Shown: positions 1 through 9,762, numbered from the stretch's first letter. The stretch: DNA of 64,000 bases from Kosakonia sacchari SP1 (GCF_000300455.3 NZ_CP007215.2:3348001-3412000), one strand, 5' to 3'. The notes: generated from the letters alone by a model not told the origin. Translations and numbers: made by a program.

Positions 1-82
1 CCGAAAAAAAAGCCTTTTTTATGTTCTGGCAAGCCTTTTGCAGAATCATCGTGGTCATCAGATCCGAAACAAGGAGCGGACA

Positions 83-805
83 ATGTTGAGCTTACGGGCA
101 GTAAACCAGTATTACGGTAATCAGCATACATTGTGGAATGTCGACCTCGATTTATCCCCCGGGGTCTGCACATCAGTTATTGGGTTGCCAGGCATGGGCA
201 AGACGACACTGGTGAATTGCATCACTGGCTATTTACCTATTGAAAGCGGCAGCATGATTTGGCAGGACGTGGGCGCACCGCCGCGCGATTTGCTCTCTTT
301 GCAAGCTGAACACCGCAGCGCCATCGGCATCAGCTATGTGCCGCAGGACAGGCGGATTTTTTCGCAACTTACCATTGAGGAAAATCTGCACGTCGCGATG
401 CGCGCCGGCAGTGAACCGGGCAGCGCAGTGCGGCGGGATATTTACGATTTGTTCCCCGAACTGTATGAGCTGCGCCAGGTACGTGGCGCGGAGTTGTCAG
501 AGGATAATCAACAACAGTTAGCGATGGCGCGGGCGCTGGTTACGCACCCACGGCTGTTGATCCTCGATGAGCCAACGCGCGGTCTGGGGCAGGCTTTTAT
601 TCATAAACTTGGCAATTTGATCGTGCGGCTCAACCAGGAGTTTGGCATGACCATTCTGCTGGCTGAACAGCACTTGTCATTTATTCGCCGGGTCGCCGAC
701 CGTTTCTGCCTGCTGCACCGCGGGCGCAATGTCGCGCAGGGCGACGTTAAACTGCTTGATGATCCGCTGCTCTCAAAGTGGATGACACCGGAGTCAGGAC
801 ACTGA
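83..805 (+). CDS. LivF/UrtE-like ABC transporter ATP-binding protein
   Basis: This 240-residue ATPase resembles the LivF/UrtE class, which powers branched-chain amino acid or urea importers at the inner membrane. Visible motifs in order are a P-loop GLPGMGKTT near residue 38, a Q-loop in YVPQDRR, a Walker B LLILDEP and a switch histidine in LLAEQH. The ABC signature is degenerate: LSEDNQQQ stands where LSGGQQQQ is normal. The start at 83 is chosen because AAGGAG lies 6 bases upstream; the frame stays open further upstream, almost to the window edge. Its 3' end overlaps bioD on the other strand by 59 bases. No permease or binding-protein gene is visible, although partners could lie left of the window. 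Substrate unknown; UrtE-like is my best reading, not a firm assignment. Confidence 0.82.
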   Translation: MLSLRAVNQYYGNQHTLWNVDLDLSPGVCTSVIGLPGMGKTTLVNCITGYLPIESGSMIWQDVGAPPRDLLSLQAEHRSAIGISYVPQDRRIFSQLTIEENLHVAMRAGSEPGSAVRRDIYDLFPELYELRQVRGAELSEDNQQQLAMARALVTHPRLLILDEPTRGLGQAFIHKLGNLIVRLNQEFGMTILLAEQHLSFIRRVADRFCLLHRGRNVAQGDVKLLDDPLLSKWMTPESGH

Positions 806-1469
806 GATCAAGATAATGACCCGTTTTTTCTTTTTCCGGTGCGTGGGCAAACCAGGGAATTTCGCCAATCAGCGGAGCCTGCATCACGCGCCGAAGCGTT
901 GCCAGATACTCCGGGTGTCGTCTGCCTGGCTGCACCACATCGTTGGCAATCCAGCCCGCCAGCCGTAACCCCGCCTGGCGAACCGCTTGCGCGGTTAACA
1001 TGGCATGGTTGATACAGCCAAGTTTTACGCCAACGACCAGAATCACCGGCAGCTGTTCCTGCACCACCCAATCGGCGAAAGTGAACGTCTCTGAAAGCGG
1101 CGTAAACCAGCCCCCTGCACCTTCAACCAGCAGCCACTCCGCTTGTACTTCCAGCGTGCGCAGCCCGGCGGACATTACCTGTGCGTCAATGGGCTCACCC
1201 ACATCTGCACTCACAATATGCGGTGATGTGGGTTCTGCGAAGGTATACGGATTGACGGTCTTATACGCCATCGGCAGGCTGCTGTGGTGTTGCAGTGCCA
1301 GCGCATCGCTGTTGCGCAGCCCCTCTGCGGTCATCTCACTCCCGGAGGCCACCGGTTTATAACCCGCGCTGCGTAAACCACGCAGATTTGCCGCCTGCAA
1401 AAGCGCGCAACTGGCGACAGTTTTCCCGACTTCCGTATCCGTACCGGTCACAAAATAGCGTTCAATCAC
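747..1469 (-). CDS. bioD: Dethiobiotin synthetase BioD
   Basis: BioD carboxylates 7,8-diaminopelargonic acid in an ATP-dependent ring closure to dethiobiotin, the penultimate step of biotin synthesis. The N-terminus carries the P-loop GTDTEVGKT and the body keeps the LVEGAGGW motif of the family. At 240 residues it is about 15 longer than the K-12 protein. The surplus is at the C-terminus and is encoded by the DNA that overlaps the convergent ABC ATPase gene. It is the last gene of bioBFCD, and its start overlaps the end of bioC by 8 bases. The tail probably arose when a rearrangement next to bioD removed the original stop codon. Confidence 0.97.
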   Translation of the reverse strand: MIERYFVTGTDTEVGKTVASCALLQAANLRGLRSAGYKPVASGSEMTAEGLRNSDALALQHHSSLPMAYKTVNPYTFAEPTSPHIVSADVGEPIDAQVMSAGLRTLEVQAEWLLVEGAGGWFTPLSETFTFADWVVQEQLPVILVVGVKLGCINHAMLTAQAVRQAGLRLAGWIANDVVQPGRRHPEYLATLRRVMQAPLIGEIPWFAHAPEKEKTGHYLDLSVLTPVSSTLRAADHQAV

Positions 1470-2211
1470 GGACGATCACTCCCCAAAAAAGATGGTATGT
1501 CAGCGGGCATTTGCCCTGCTGCTGCGGCCAGGCCAGCTGCAAGCGTTGCAGTTTGCCGCGTGTCAGCCCCTGCTGCCTGCCCACATGTAAATGTGTTGCG
1601 CCAATACCTTTTAGCGAACGCAGCGCGGCGGTCGCATCGTCAAAATGCAAGGTTATGGTCTCGACGCCACTACGCAGACGCCAGCCGTGCAAAGCCTGTT
1701 TGATGGTTGGCAAGGTTAAGAAACGGTTGGCGTGCGGATGGTCATCAATCGCGCGCCACGCTTCGTTCAGCTCCGGCAGTGAGGCCGCGACCAGTGTCGT
1801 AAAGGCAACACAACCGCCGGGTTGGGTGACGCGATACAACTCACCGACAGCCTGGCGCAAATCATCGCACCACTGCACCGCCAGGTTGCTCCAGACCAGT
1901 GAAAATTGCGCATCCGCCAGCGGCATGGCTTCAATATCGCCCCTGACATAGCGTTGCGCGCTGTGCTGACGGCGCGCTTCATCAAGCATATTCGCTGAGA
2001 GATCCAACGCCGTTACTTCGCCGCCCTGCCCGCGCCAGTAGCGGCTCATTGCGCCCGGCCCAGAACCAGCGTCCAGCACCTGACCAGGCGTGAGAGTACC
2101 CAACTTAGATAACAGCAAACTGGCGCTCCGGCGCTGCAATTCGTCGTGCTGCGCATAACTCTGTGCCGCGCGGCCAAAAGCAGCGGCGACCGCCTGTTTA
2201 TTCACTGTCAT
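1462..2211 (-). CDS. bioC: Malonyl-ACP O-methyltransferase BioC
   Basis: BioC methylates the free carboxyl of malonyl-ACP with S-adenosylmethionine, which lets the fatty acid enzymes build the pimeloyl chain of biotin. The 249-residue protein has a class I SAM-binding core with motif [16 protein letters not shown] near residue 45, followed by ALDLSANML. Length and sequence match K-12 BioC (251 residues). Translational coupling is likely because it overlaps bioF by 14 bases at its start and bioD by 8 at its end. The esterase BioH, which acts later in the pathway, is not in the window. Confidence 0.97.
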   Translation of the reverse strand: MTVNKQAVAAAFGRAAQSYAQHDELQRRSASLLLSKLGTLTPGQVLDAGSGPGAMSRYWRGQGGEVTALDLSANMLDEARRQHSAQRYVRGDIEAMPLADAQFSLVWSNLAVQWCDDLRQAVGELYRVTQPGGCVAFTTLVAASLPELNEAWRAIDDHPHANRFLTLPTIKQALHGWRLRSGVETITLHFDDATAALRSLKGIGATHLHVGRQQGLTRGKLQRLQLAWPQQQGKCPLTYHLFWGVIVRD

Positions 2212-3352
2212 GCAAGGCCTCCAGCAAACGGTCGATATCGTCGAACTGGTGCTCTGCGGTCAGCGTCAGGCGCAAACGTGCCGTACCCGGCGGTACGGTG
2301 GGCGGTCGAATCGCAGTCACCCAACAGCCGCGCTGACGCAAGCGTTCTGCCAGTCGCAGTGCGCGGTTATTTTCACCGACAATCAGCGGCTGGATTGCGC
2401 TGATGGAATCCGTCATCGTGACGGATGCGTGTGCCACGCTAGTGCGAAAATGGGTAATCAGCGCCGCCAGTTTTTCACGCCGCGCATGACCGTCGTCGCT
2501 ACGAATAACCTGCAATGCCGCGCTCAGCGCCACGGCCTGCGCCGGCGGCATCGAGGTGCTGTAAATCAGATGGCGGGCAAATTGCAGCAGATAATCCGCC
2601 ACCGTGTCACTGCACAACACCGCCGCACCGCTGACACCAAAACCTTTGCCGAAGGTCACCACCAGCACTTGCGGCTTGATGCTATGCAGATGACAACTGC
2701 CGCGCCCCTGCTCCCCCACCACGCCAATACCGTGTGCATCATCCACCATCAACCAGGCCTGCGCTTCCCGCGTGGCATTATCAATGGCCGCCAGTGGTGC
2801 GCTGTCGCCATCCATGCTGAATACGCCCTCGGTCACCACCAGTTGCTGTCCGGTAAGCGGTTTTGCCAGCATCGTGGTCAGTTGCCCGACATCGTTATGC
2901 GCGAAACGTCGCAGTTGCGCCGGGCTGTGGCTGGCGGCTTCCAGCAGCGAGGCGTGGCTTAATTTGTCGGCGACAATCCTGTCCTCTTTGCCCGTCAGCG
3001 CAGCAATCACCGCCTGATTAGCAGCGAAACCGGAGATAAACAGCAACGCGCGCGAGTAACCGAGCCAGTCGGCCAGTTCCTCCTCCAGCGCCTGGTGCGC
3101 GGTGGTGTAACCACTCACATGCCCGGAACCGCCGCTGCCCACGCCATAACGCTCCGCGCCCTGTTGCCAGGCGCGGATCACGGCGGGATGTTGGCTTAAA
3201 CCGAGATAATCATTACTGGAGAAGTTGCAAAAGTGCTGCTCGCCAAGCGTGAGCCAGCGCCCCGCGCCTTGCGAGACGGCACGCCGTGTGCGCAGCGCAT
3301 CTGCCGCGCGGCGCTCATCCAATGCGGCGTCTATACGCTGTTGCCAGCTCAT
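2198..3352 (-). CDS. bioF: 8-amino-7-oxononanoate synthase BioF
   Basis: BioF is a PLP enzyme that condenses pimeloyl-ACP with L-alanine to give 8-amino-7-oxononanoate (KAPA). The 384-residue chain is the standard length. It shows the glycine-rich segment [15 protein letters not shown], the aspartate/histidine cluster [11 protein letters not shown], and the PLP lysine in [11 protein letters not shown] near residue 236. The ATG overlaps the bioB stop in an ATGA junction, consistent with translational coupling in the bioBFCD transcript. Confidence 0.98.
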   Translation of the reverse strand: MSWQQRIDAALDERRAADALRTRRAVSQGAGRWLTLGEQHFCNFSSNDYLGLSQHPAVIRAWQQGAERYGVGSGGSGHVSGYTTAHQALEEELADWLGYSRALLFISGFAANQAVIAALTGKEDRIVADKLSHASLLEAASHSPAQLRRFAHNDVGQLTTMLAKPLTGQQLVVTEGVFSMDGDSAPLAAIDNATREAQAWLMVDDAHGIGVVGEQGRGSCHLHSIKPQVLVVTFGKGFGVSGAAVLCSDTVADYLLQFARHLIYSTSMPPAQAVALSAALQVIRSDDGHARREKLAALITHFRTSVAHASVTMTDSISAIQPLIVGENNRALRLAERLRQRGCWVTAIRPPTVPPGTARLRLTLTAEHQFDDIDRLLEALHDSE

Positions 3353-4389
3353 ACGGCTGCCGCGTTGTAATACTGGTCGGTATCGGCATGTAACAACTGT
3401 TGCTCAAGCTGCTGCTGTTGTTCGTTGTCGCCGTTCAGCACTGCCGTCTGCTGCGGGTTCAGGCCGAGCTTACGGAACAGTTGCAGATCTTTATCCTCTT
3501 CCGGATTCGGCGTGGTAAGCAGTTTGCAGCCGTAGAAAATGGAGTTCGCCCCGGCCATAAAACACATCGCCTGGGTCTGCTCGTTCATCTGCTCGCGTCC
3601 GGCAGAGAGACGCACATGCGAAGTCGGCATCATGATGCGCGCGACCGCGATGGTGCGGATAAAATCAAAGGCATCGACGTCCTCGTTATCCGCCAGCGGC
3701 GTCCCTTTTACTTTGACCAGCATATTGATCGGCACGCTTTCCGGCGGTGTTGGCAGGTTCGCCAGTTGCAATAACAGACCGGCGCGATCGTTGACCGTTT
3801 CGCCAAGACCAACAATGCCGCCGGAGCAAACTTTGATGCCCGCGTCGCGCACTTTATCGAGCGTGTCGAGGCGCTCCTGATAGGTGCGGGTGGTGATGAT
3901 GTTGCCGTAAAACTCCGGCGAGGTATCGAGGTTGTGGTTGTAGTAATCGAGCCCGGCGGAAGCCAGCCGCTGCGCCTGGTTTTCATTAAGCGTGCCCAGC
4001 GTCATGCAGGCTTCCAGCCCCATCGCTTTCACCCCTTCAACCATTTTTTCGAGGTACGGCATATCGCGATCGTGCGGATTTTTCCACGCCGCGCCCATGC
4101 AAAAACGCGTCGATCCCGCGCGTTTCGCCTGGCGGGCGGACTCCAGCACCTGTTCAACTTCCATTAACCGTTCGGACTCCAGCCCGGTTTTATACCGCGC
4201 GCTCTGCGGGCAGTATTTGCAATCTTCCGGGCAGGCACCGGTTTTAATCGACAGCAAAGTGCTGACCTGAACCTGGCGCGGATCGAAATGTTGGCGATGG
4301 ATCTGCTGTGCTTCAAACAGCAGTTCAAGGAGGGGTTTTTCAAACAGCGCAGTGACTTGCGACATTGTCCAGCGTGCGTGGTGAGCCAT
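3349..4389 (-). CDS. bioB: Biotin synthase BioB
   Basis: BioB is a radical SAM enzyme that inserts sulfur into dethiobiotin to form biotin. The radical SAM cluster motif is CPEDCKYC, near residue 53, and the sulfur-donating [2Fe-2S] ligands are conserved along the barrel. At 346 residues it has exactly the K-12 length, which supports the ATG at 4389. It is the first gene of bioBFCD and reads leftward from the shared BirA operator. The C-terminus is rich in glutamine, as in other enterobacteria. Confidence 0.99.
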   Translation of the reverse strand: MAHHARWTMSQVTALFEKPLLELLFEAQQIHRQHFDPRQVQVSTLLSIKTGACPEDCKYCPQSARYKTGLESERLMEVEQVLESARQAKRAGSTRFCMGAAWKNPHDRDMPYLEKMVEGVKAMGLEACMTLGTLNENQAQRLASAGLDYYNHNLDTSPEFYGNIITTRTYQERLDTLDKVRDAGIKVCSGGIVGLGETVNDRAGLLLQLANLPTPPESVPINMLVKVKGTPLADNEDVDAFDFIRTIAVARIMMPTSHVRLSAGREQMNEQTQAMCFMAGANSIFYGCKLLTTPNPEEDKDLQLFRKLGLNPQQTAVLNGDNEQQQQLEQQLLHADTDQYYNAAAV

Positions 4390-4433
4390 CGGGCGTCTCC
4401 AAAAGGTGTTGTTAAATCGTTATTCGGTGTAGA

Positions 4434-4469
4434 CTCGTAAACCTAAAACTTTTTAATTTGGTTTACAAG
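4434..4469. promoter_or_regulatory. BirA operator (bioO) between bioB and bioA
   Basis: The arms CTCGTAAACC (4434-4443) and GGTTTACAAG (4460-4469) are separated by 16 bases. This is the same arm-and-spacer layout as the K-12 bio operator, with one base changed in the left arm. BirA dimers charged with biotinyl-AMP bind here and repress both divergent bio promoters. Confidence 0.93.
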
Positions 4470-4475
4470 TCGATT

Positions 4476-5762
4476 ATGACCCTGGACGATCTCGCTTTTG
4501 ACACGCGACATATCTGGCATCCTTACACCTCCATAACCTCCCCGCTGCCCGTTTACCCGGTGCAGTCCGCACAGGGTTGCGAGCTGATACTCAGCAGCGG
4601 CGAACACTTGATAGACGGCATGTCCTCCTGGTGGGCGGCAATCCACGGCTACGGGCATCCGGCGATTAACGCGGCGATGAAAGCGCAAATCGACGCGGTA
4701 TCCCACGTGATGTTTGGCGGCATCACCCACCAGCCGGCGATTGACCTGTGCCGCAAGCTGGTCGCGATGACGCCAGAACCGCTGGAGTGCGTTTTTCTGG
4801 CCGACTCCGGTTCCGTGGCGGTGGAAGTGGCGATGAAGATGGCGCTGCAGTACTGGCAGGCGAAAGGTGAGCCGCGACAGCGTTTTCTTACCTTCCGTAA
4901 CGGCTATCACGGCGACACGTTTGGCGCGATGTCGGTCTGCGATCCGGATAACTCCATGCACAGCCTGTGGAAAGGCTATTTACCGGAAAACCTGTTTGCC
5001 CCCGCGCCGCAAAGCCGCTTTGACGGCGAGTGGGACGAACGTGACATGGTGGCCTTCGCGCGTCTGATGGCAGCGCATCGCCATGAGATTGCGGCGGTGA
5101 TTGTAGAGCCAGTCGTGCAGGGCGCGGGCGGCATGCGCTTCTATCATCCGGAATGGCTGAGGCGCATCCGTAGAATGTGCGAGCGGGAAGGCATTCTATT
5201 GATTGCTGATGAAATCGCCACTGGCTTTGGCCGCACCGGCAAGCTGTTTGCCTGTGAACATGCCGGGATCGCCCCGGACATTCTGTGCCTTGGCAAAGCG
5301 CTGACCGGCGGCACAATGACGCTTTCGGCAACACTCACCACGCGTAAGGTGGCCGACACCATCAGCAACGGCGAAGCAGGCTGCTTTATGCACGGGCCAA
5401 CATTTATGGGTAATCCGCTGGCCTGCGCGGCCGCCAACGCCAGTCTCGGGATTTTGCAAAGTGGCGCGTGGCAAACGCAGGTGGCGGCGATTGAAACGCA
5501 GTTAAACGCGGAGCTGGCACCCGCGCGCGAAGCGGTCAATGTTGTCGACGTGCGCGTGCTGGGGGCCATCGGTGTGGTGGAAACCCGTTCGCCAGTCAAT
5601 ATGGCAGCGCTACAACGCTTCTTTGTTGAACAAGGTGTATGGGTGCGTCCGTTTGGCCGGCTGATCTACCTGATGCCGCCCTATATCATTACCCCGGAGC
5701 AGCTCTCCCGTTTGACCCGCGCCGTCAATGCCGCCGTGCTGCGCGATGAGCTTTTTGCCTGA
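4476..5762 (+). CDS. bioA: Adenosylmethionine-8-amino-7-oxononanoate aminotransferase BioA
   Basis: BioA is a class III PLP aminotransferase that uses S-adenosylmethionine as amino donor to convert KAPA to 7,8-diaminopelargonate. The start at 4476 gives 428 residues beginning MTLDDLAF, in register with K-12 BioA (429). Recognisable segments are [14 protein letters not shown], the aspartate of [14 protein letters not shown] and the PLP lysine in [10 protein letters not shown] near residue 274. It is transcribed away from bioB out of the shared operator region; the 3' arm of the BirA operator lies only six bases before the start codon. Confidence 0.98.
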   Translation: MTLDDLAFDTRHIWHPYTSITSPLPVYPVQSAQGCELILSSGEHLIDGMSSWWAAIHGYGHPAINAAMKAQIDAVSHVMFGGITHQPAIDLCRKLVAMTPEPLECVFLADSGSVAVEVAMKMALQYWQAKGEPRQRFLTFRNGYHGDTFGAMSVCDPDNSMHSLWKGYLPENLFAPAPQSRFDGEWDERDMVAFARLMAAHRHEIAAVIVEPVVQGAGGMRFYHPEWLRRIRRMCEREGILLIADEIATGFGRTGKLFACEHAGIAPDILCLGKALTGGTMTLSATLTTRKVADTISNGEAGCFMHGPTFMGNPLACAAANASLGILQSGAWQTQVAAIETQLNAELAPAREAVNVVDVRVLGAIGVVETRSPVNMAALQRFFVEQGVWVRPFGRLIYLMPPYIITPEQLSRLTRAVNAAVLRDELFA

Positions 5763-5820
5763 GATTTTGCCAGGGATCGGCTACACTTCCCGGCACGCAT
5801 GAAACGCAGAAGGAGTGCAT

Positions 5821-6297
5821 ATGAAGTTGGTCAGCCATGATTTACGCGACGGCGAAAAGCTGCCGCATCGCCAGGTGTTCAACGGTATGGGCTACGACGG
5901 CGACAATATCTCCCCGCATCTGGCGTGGGATGAGGTTCCTGCCGGCACCAAAAGTTTTGTTGTGACCTGCTACGATCCGGATGCGCCAACGGGCTCCGGC
6001 TGGTGGCACTGGGTGGTAGCGAACCTTCCCGCCGATACGCGCGTTCTGCCGCAAGGCGCGGGTTCCGGTCTGGCGGCTTTGCCGGATGGCGCGGTGCAGA
6101 CACGTACCGATTTCGGCAAAGCCGGTTACGGCGGCGCGGCACCGCCAAAAGGTGAAACCCATCGTTATATTTTTACCGTACATGCTCTGGACGTAGAGCG
6201 CATTGAGGTCGACGAAAACGCCAGCGGCGCGATGGTCGGTTTTAATGTCCACTTCCATGCGCTTTCCAGCGCCTCGATCACCGCCCTTTTTAGCTGA
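5821..6297 (+). CDS. ybhB: YbhB, phosphatidylethanolamine-binding (Raf kinase inhibitor-like) family protein
   Basis: This 158-residue protein belongs to the PEBP family and closely matches K-12 YbhB. The family signature is visible in CYDPDAPTGSGWWHWVV and in the later GAAPPKGETHRY segment, which together line the anion-binding pocket. No export signal is present, so it is probably cytoplasmic. The ATG at 5821 is preceded by AAGGAG at 5810-5815. A GTG two codons upstream is possible but sits too close to that ribosome site. Its ligand in bacteria is unknown. Confidence 0.95.
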   Translation: MKLVSHDLRDGEKLPHRQVFNGMGYDGDNISPHLAWDEVPAGTKSFVVTCYDPDAPTGSGWWHWVVANLPADTRVLPQGAGSGLAALPDGAVQTRTDFGKAGYGGAAPPKGETHRYIFTVHALDVERIEVDENASGAMVGFNVHFHALSSASITALFS

Positions 6298-6313
6298 AAT
6301 TCACGGGATTTAC

Positions 6314-6334
6314 AGCCGATTGTACAAATCGGCT
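6314..6334 (+). terminator. Stem-loop after ybhB, possible weak terminator
   Basis: AGCCGATT and AATCGGCT form a compact hairpin 17 bases after the ybhB stop. No clean U-tract follows, so its role in termination is only suggested. Confidence 0.4.
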
Positions 6335-6350
6335 TCCCGTTTCGCTCAAC

Positions 6351-6365
6351 TTAGTATAAAAAAGC
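6351..6365 (-). other. Phage lambda attB core (attachment site), apparently unoccupied
   Basis: TTAGTATAAAAAAGC is the exact reverse complement of the 15-base lambda attB overlap/core sequence. It lies between ybhB and ybhC, the same place as attB in E. coli K-12. The integrase core-type site on one side reads CAACTTAGT, where K-12 attB has CAAGTTAGT. No integrase gene or phage DNA flanks it, so the site appears empty. Confidence 0.9.
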
Positions 6366-6411
6366 AGGCTTTGAAGTCCTCTTTCAACTTTTGCATAGTC
6401 TGGAGCTCCCC

Positions 6412-7695
6412 TTGAACACATCATCGGTTTCCCGTCTGGCGCTGGCGCTCGCTTTTGGCGTGACACTGACCGCCTGTAGCTCAACCCCGCCAGCGGAACG
6501 TCCGTCTGAACAGAAAGCGCCTGGCACCGCCGCGCGCCCAATCCTCAGCGCAGGTGAAGCGAAAAACTTTGTAGCGGACCGCTATTTTACCGCCATGACG
6601 CCGGATAACGCGGCATGGAAACCGGTCGCCATCCGCCTGCCGGAAAAAGCGAACTTCGTGGTTGGCCCTGCCGGTACGCCGGGTGTGACGCACACCACCA
6701 TTCAGGCTGCGGTTGATGCGGCAATCAACAAACACGCCAGCGATCGTCAGTACATCGCGGTGATGCCGGGCGAATATGAAGGCACGGTGTATGTACCTGC
6801 CGCGTCCGGCAGCGTGACTATTTACGGTACCGGCGAGAAAGCGCTGGATGTGAAAATCAAACAGGCTATTGATGCCGAAATGGATCCGAATAGCTGGCGT
6901 CGTCTGGTCAATCCGTCGGGCAAATACATGCCGGGCAAACCGGCGTGGTATATGTTTGATAACTGCCAGAGCAAACGTACTGCAACTGTCGGCGTAATGT
7001 GTTCTGCGGTCTTCTGGTCACAGAATAACGGCCTGCAACTGCAAAACCTGACCATTGAAAATACGCTGGGTGACAGCGTTGACGCGGGCAACCACCAGGC
7101 GGTGGCACTGCGCAGCGATGGCGATAAAGTGCAGATCAACAACGTTAATATTCTGGGCCGCCAGAACACCTTCTTTGTCACCAACAGCGGCGTGGATAAC
7201 GCCCTGCGTACCGATCGTCAGACCCGTACGCTGGTGACCAACAGCTATCTTGAAGGCGATGTCGATATCGTGGCCGGTCGCGGCGCGGTGGTATTTGATA
7301 ATACCGACTTCCGCGTGGTGAACTCGCGCACCCAGCAGGAAGGTTACGTGTTCGCACCCGCCACCCTGTCTAATCTTTATTACGGTTTCCTCGCCGTGAA
7401 CAGCCGCTTTAACGCCGCCGGTAACGGTGTTGCGCAGCTCGGCCGTTCGCTGGACGTTGATGGCAACACCAACGGCCAGGTGGTGATCCGCGATAGCGTG
7501 ATCAACGAAGGCTTTAATGTGGCGAAACCGTGGGCCGATGCCGCCGTTTCCGGCCGTGCTTATGCCGGTAACACCGGAACCGTTGACGATAAAGGCAACG
7601 TGCAGCGCGAGCTGAACAACCCGCAGTTCAACCGCATGTGGGAGTTCAACAACCGCGGCGTGGGTAGCCAGGTTGTGGCGATGCCGAAAAAATAA
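6412..7695 (+). CDS. ybhC: YbhC, outer-membrane lipoprotein of the pectinesterase/acyl-CoA thioesterase family
   Basis: YbhC is a lipoprotein with a right-handed parallel beta-helix fold of carbohydrate esterase family 8. K-12 YbhC was named as a putative acyl-CoA thioester hydrolase and is not a proven pectinesterase. Starting at the TTG at 6412 gives 427 residues, the K-12 length, with GGAG 6 bases upstream. A lipobox LTAC places the lipidated cysteine at residue 22. The helix core includes VDAGNHQAVALR, GRQNTFFV and EGDVDIVAGRGAVVFDN, the last resembling the catalytic aspartate region of pectinesterases. It is followed by a strong bidirectional terminator. Confidence 0.95.
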   Translation: MNTSSVSRLALALAFGVTLTACSSTPPAERPSEQKAPGTAARPILSAGEAKNFVADRYFTAMTPDNAAWKPVAIRLPEKANFVVGPAGTPGVTHTTIQAAVDAAINKHASDRQYIAVMPGEYEGTVYVPAASGSVTIYGTGEKALDVKIKQAIDAEMDPNSWRRLVNPSGKYMPGKPAWYMFDNCQSKRTATVGVMCSAVFWSQNNGLQLQNLTIENTLGDSVDAGNHQAVALRSDGDKVQINNVNILGRQNTFFVTNSGVDNALRTDRQTRTLVTNSYLEGDVDIVAGRGAVVFDNTDFRVVNSRTQQEGYVFAPATLSNLYYGFLAVNSRFNAAGNGVAQLGRSLDVDGNTNGQVVIRDSVINEGFNVAKPWADAAVSGRAYAGNTGTVDDKGNVQRELNNPQFNRMWEFNNRGVGSQVVAMPKK

Positions 7696-7710
7696 GTCGC
7701 ACCTGATAAT

Positions 7711-7740
7711 AAAAAAACCTCGCCGCGGCGAGGTTTTTTT
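7711..7740. terminator. Bidirectional terminator between ybhC and pgl
   Basis: A perfect palindrome with stem core CCTCGCCG/CGGCGAGG is flanked by A7 on the left and T7 on the right. It can terminate both convergent genes. Confidence 0.93.
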
Positions 7741-7757
7741 ATGTGCGAAATGCAGCA

Positions 7758-8753
7758 TCAGAAAGCGTTAACCACCACCCACATCGGCCCCTGGCCTACG
7801 GCATAACGGGATTTTTCGGTCAGCAGCCCTTGCTCGCCACCAATCTCGTACACCGCAATATGGTGCGATTTCTGCCCGGCGGCAATCAGGTATTGACCGC
7901 GATTATCAATATTGAAGCCACGCGGCTGCGTTTCTGTTGGCTGGAAACCTTCGATAGCCAGCACGCTACCATCTTCCGAAACGCTGAACACGGTGATAAT
8001 GCTGGCGGTGCGATCGCAGGTATAAAGATGGCGGCCATCCGGCGTGATATGAATATCCGCCGCCCAGCGCGTGTCGCTGAAATCCGCAGGCATCATATCC
8101 AGCGTCTGCACACACTCAATGTTGCCGTGCGCGTCGCTGAGCTGCCAGACATCCACTGAGCCGTTGAGTTCATTGACGCAGTAGGCAAAACGTTGGTTCG
8201 GGTGAAACGCCATATGACGCGGGCCAGCGCCCTCAACGGTGGTGACTTCCGCAGGTTCCTGCGCCGTCAGGTTACCATCATCGGCCAGGGTAAACAGGCA
8301 AATGCGATCCTGTTTCAGTGCCGGTGTCCACAGCGTACGGTTGTCAGGGGAGATATTCGCTGAGTGGCACCCTTCCAGCCCTTCCACCACATCAACAATC
8401 CCGGTCGGCAGGCCATCTTCCAGACGAACGACACTCACACTGCCCGCGTTGTAGGATGCGCTGAACAGGAAGCGCCCGCTGCGATCGGTCGAAATATGCG
8501 TCGGGCTGCCCGGCAGTGGAGATTCCGCCGCGAAAGTCAGGGCACCATCATCCGGCGCGATGCGATACGCGATAACGCGAAATTCAGGGCGAACCCCGAC
8601 ATAGAGGTAACGTTTATCCGGGCTGACGACCATCGGCTGCACCTGGCCTGGCACATCCACCACCTGTACAAGCGTCAGGCTACCTTCAGAGTTCAGGCGC
8701 CAGACGTGGATCTGCTGGCTTTCCGGGCTGGCGGTATAAACGGTTTGTTTCAT
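7758..8753 (-). CDS. pgl: 6-phosphogluconolactonase Pgl
   Basis: Pgl hydrolyses 6-phosphogluconolactone to 6-phosphogluconate, the second step of the oxidative pentose phosphate pathway. The 331-residue protein has exactly the K-12 length and is a seven-bladed beta-propeller of the YbhE type, unrelated to the NagB-like DevB lactonases. Family segments visible are [47 protein letters not shown] and [15 protein letters not shown]. In K-12 several genes (ybhD, ybhH, ybhI, ybhJ) separate pgl from ybhC; here the two are adjacent and convergent. Confidence 0.98.
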   Translation of the reverse strand: MKQTVYTASPESQQIHVWRLNSEGSLTLVQVVDVPGQVQPMVVSPDKRYLYVGVRPEFRVIAYRIAPDDGALTFAAESPLPGSPTHISTDRSGRFLFSASYNAGSVSVVRLEDGLPTGIVDVVEGLEGCHSANISPDNRTLWTPALKQDRICLFTLADDGNLTAQEPAEVTTVEGAGPRHMAFHPNQRFAYCVNELNGSVDVWQLSDAHGNIECVQTLDMMPADFSDTRWAADIHITPDGRHLYTCDRTASIITVFSVSEDGSVLAIEGFQPTETQPRGFNIDNRGQYLIAAGQKSHHIAVYEIGGEQGLLTEKSRYAVGQGPMWVVVNAF

Positions 8754-8909
8754 GAACGCTCCTTTCCTCTAATTCTTTTTTGCATTAAGTAACCAGGATA
8801 GCTGCTTTTGTTGGTTGATGCTGAATTTTACCCGGAGATTTTGCGCAGCCGGTGACCCGGTGTACCATCCCCGGACATTTGAATTTCAACATCGACCACG
8901 GAATACGAT

Positions 8910-9728
8910 ATGGCTTCGCGCGTGATTGCACTGGATTTAGACGGTACGCTACTGACCCCGAAAAAAACGCTTCTGCCCTCATCCCTTGAAGCACTGGCTC
9001 GCGCAAAAGCCGCCGGACATCAACTCATTATCGTGACAGGTCGGCATCATGTTGCCATCCACCCTTTTTATCAGGCACTGGCGCTGGATACACCTGCAAT
9101 TTGCTGTAATGGCACTTATTTGTATGATTATCATGCAAAAAAAGTGTTAAGCGCCGATCCGTTACCGGTTTTACAGGCCCAGCAGTTGATCACACTGCTT
9201 AATGAGCATGCGGTTCACGGCCTGATGTATGTCGACAACGCTATGCTGTATGAAAAACCAACCGGTCATGTTGAGCGCACCAACACCTGGGCGCAACAGT
9301 TACCGCCAGAGCAGCGCCCGGTCTTCCAGCAAGTGACGTCCCTGCGCACAGCGGCGCAGGAGGTGGAGGCTATCTGGAAATTCGCGCTCACCGATGAAGA
9401 CACGCAGAAACTGAAAAATTTTGCCCACCATGTGGAGCAAACACTAGGGCTGGAGTGCGAATGGTCATGGCATGATCAGGTCGATATCGCCCGCGCGGGC
9501 AACAGCAAAGGCAAACGTCTGCGCGAATGGGTGGCGTCACAGGGGCTATCGATGAAAGACGTGGTGGCATTTGGTGATAACTATAACGATATCAGCATGC
9601 TGGAAGCCGCCGGTGTCGGCGTGGCGATGGGCAATGCCGATGACGCGGTAAAAGCCCATGCTAACGTGGTGATTGGCGACAACACCGTCGACAGCATTGC
9701 GCAATTTATCTACAAAGAACTGCTGTAA
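8910..9728 (+). CDS. ybhA: YbhA, HAD-superfamily sugar/pyridoxal phosphate phosphatase
   Basis: YbhA is a Cof-type haloacid dehalogenase phosphatase of 272 residues, the same length as the K-12 protein, which dephosphorylates pyridoxal phosphate and sugar phosphates in vitro. Motif I is DLDGTLL at residue 8, motif II is in IIVTGRHH, and motif IV is GDNYNDISML near residue 218. A large C2-type cap lies between them. It is divergent from pgl and convergent with modC. Confidence 0.96.
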   Translation: MASRVIALDLDGTLLTPKKTLLPSSLEALARAKAAGHQLIIVTGRHHVAIHPFYQALALDTPAICCNGTYLYDYHAKKVLSADPLPVLQAQQLITLLNEHAVHGLMYVDNAMLYEKPTGHVERTNTWAQQLPPEQRPVFQQVTSLRTAAQEVEAIWKFALTDEDTQKLKNFAHHVEQTLGLECEWSWHDQVDIARAGNSKGKRLREWVASQGLSMKDVVAFGDNYNDISMLEAAGVGVAMGNADDAVKAHANVVIGDNTVDSIAQFIYKELL

Positions 9729-9762
9729 ACGCCTGCCCAGGTTCACTGGTGAAAAGATGACG

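Noticed and set aside
1-82. Reading the open frame before position 83 as part of the ABC ATPase
   Set aside because: The frame is open, but a strong ribosome site just before 83 and the family N-terminus argue for a start at 83; the upstream frame has no ABC homology.
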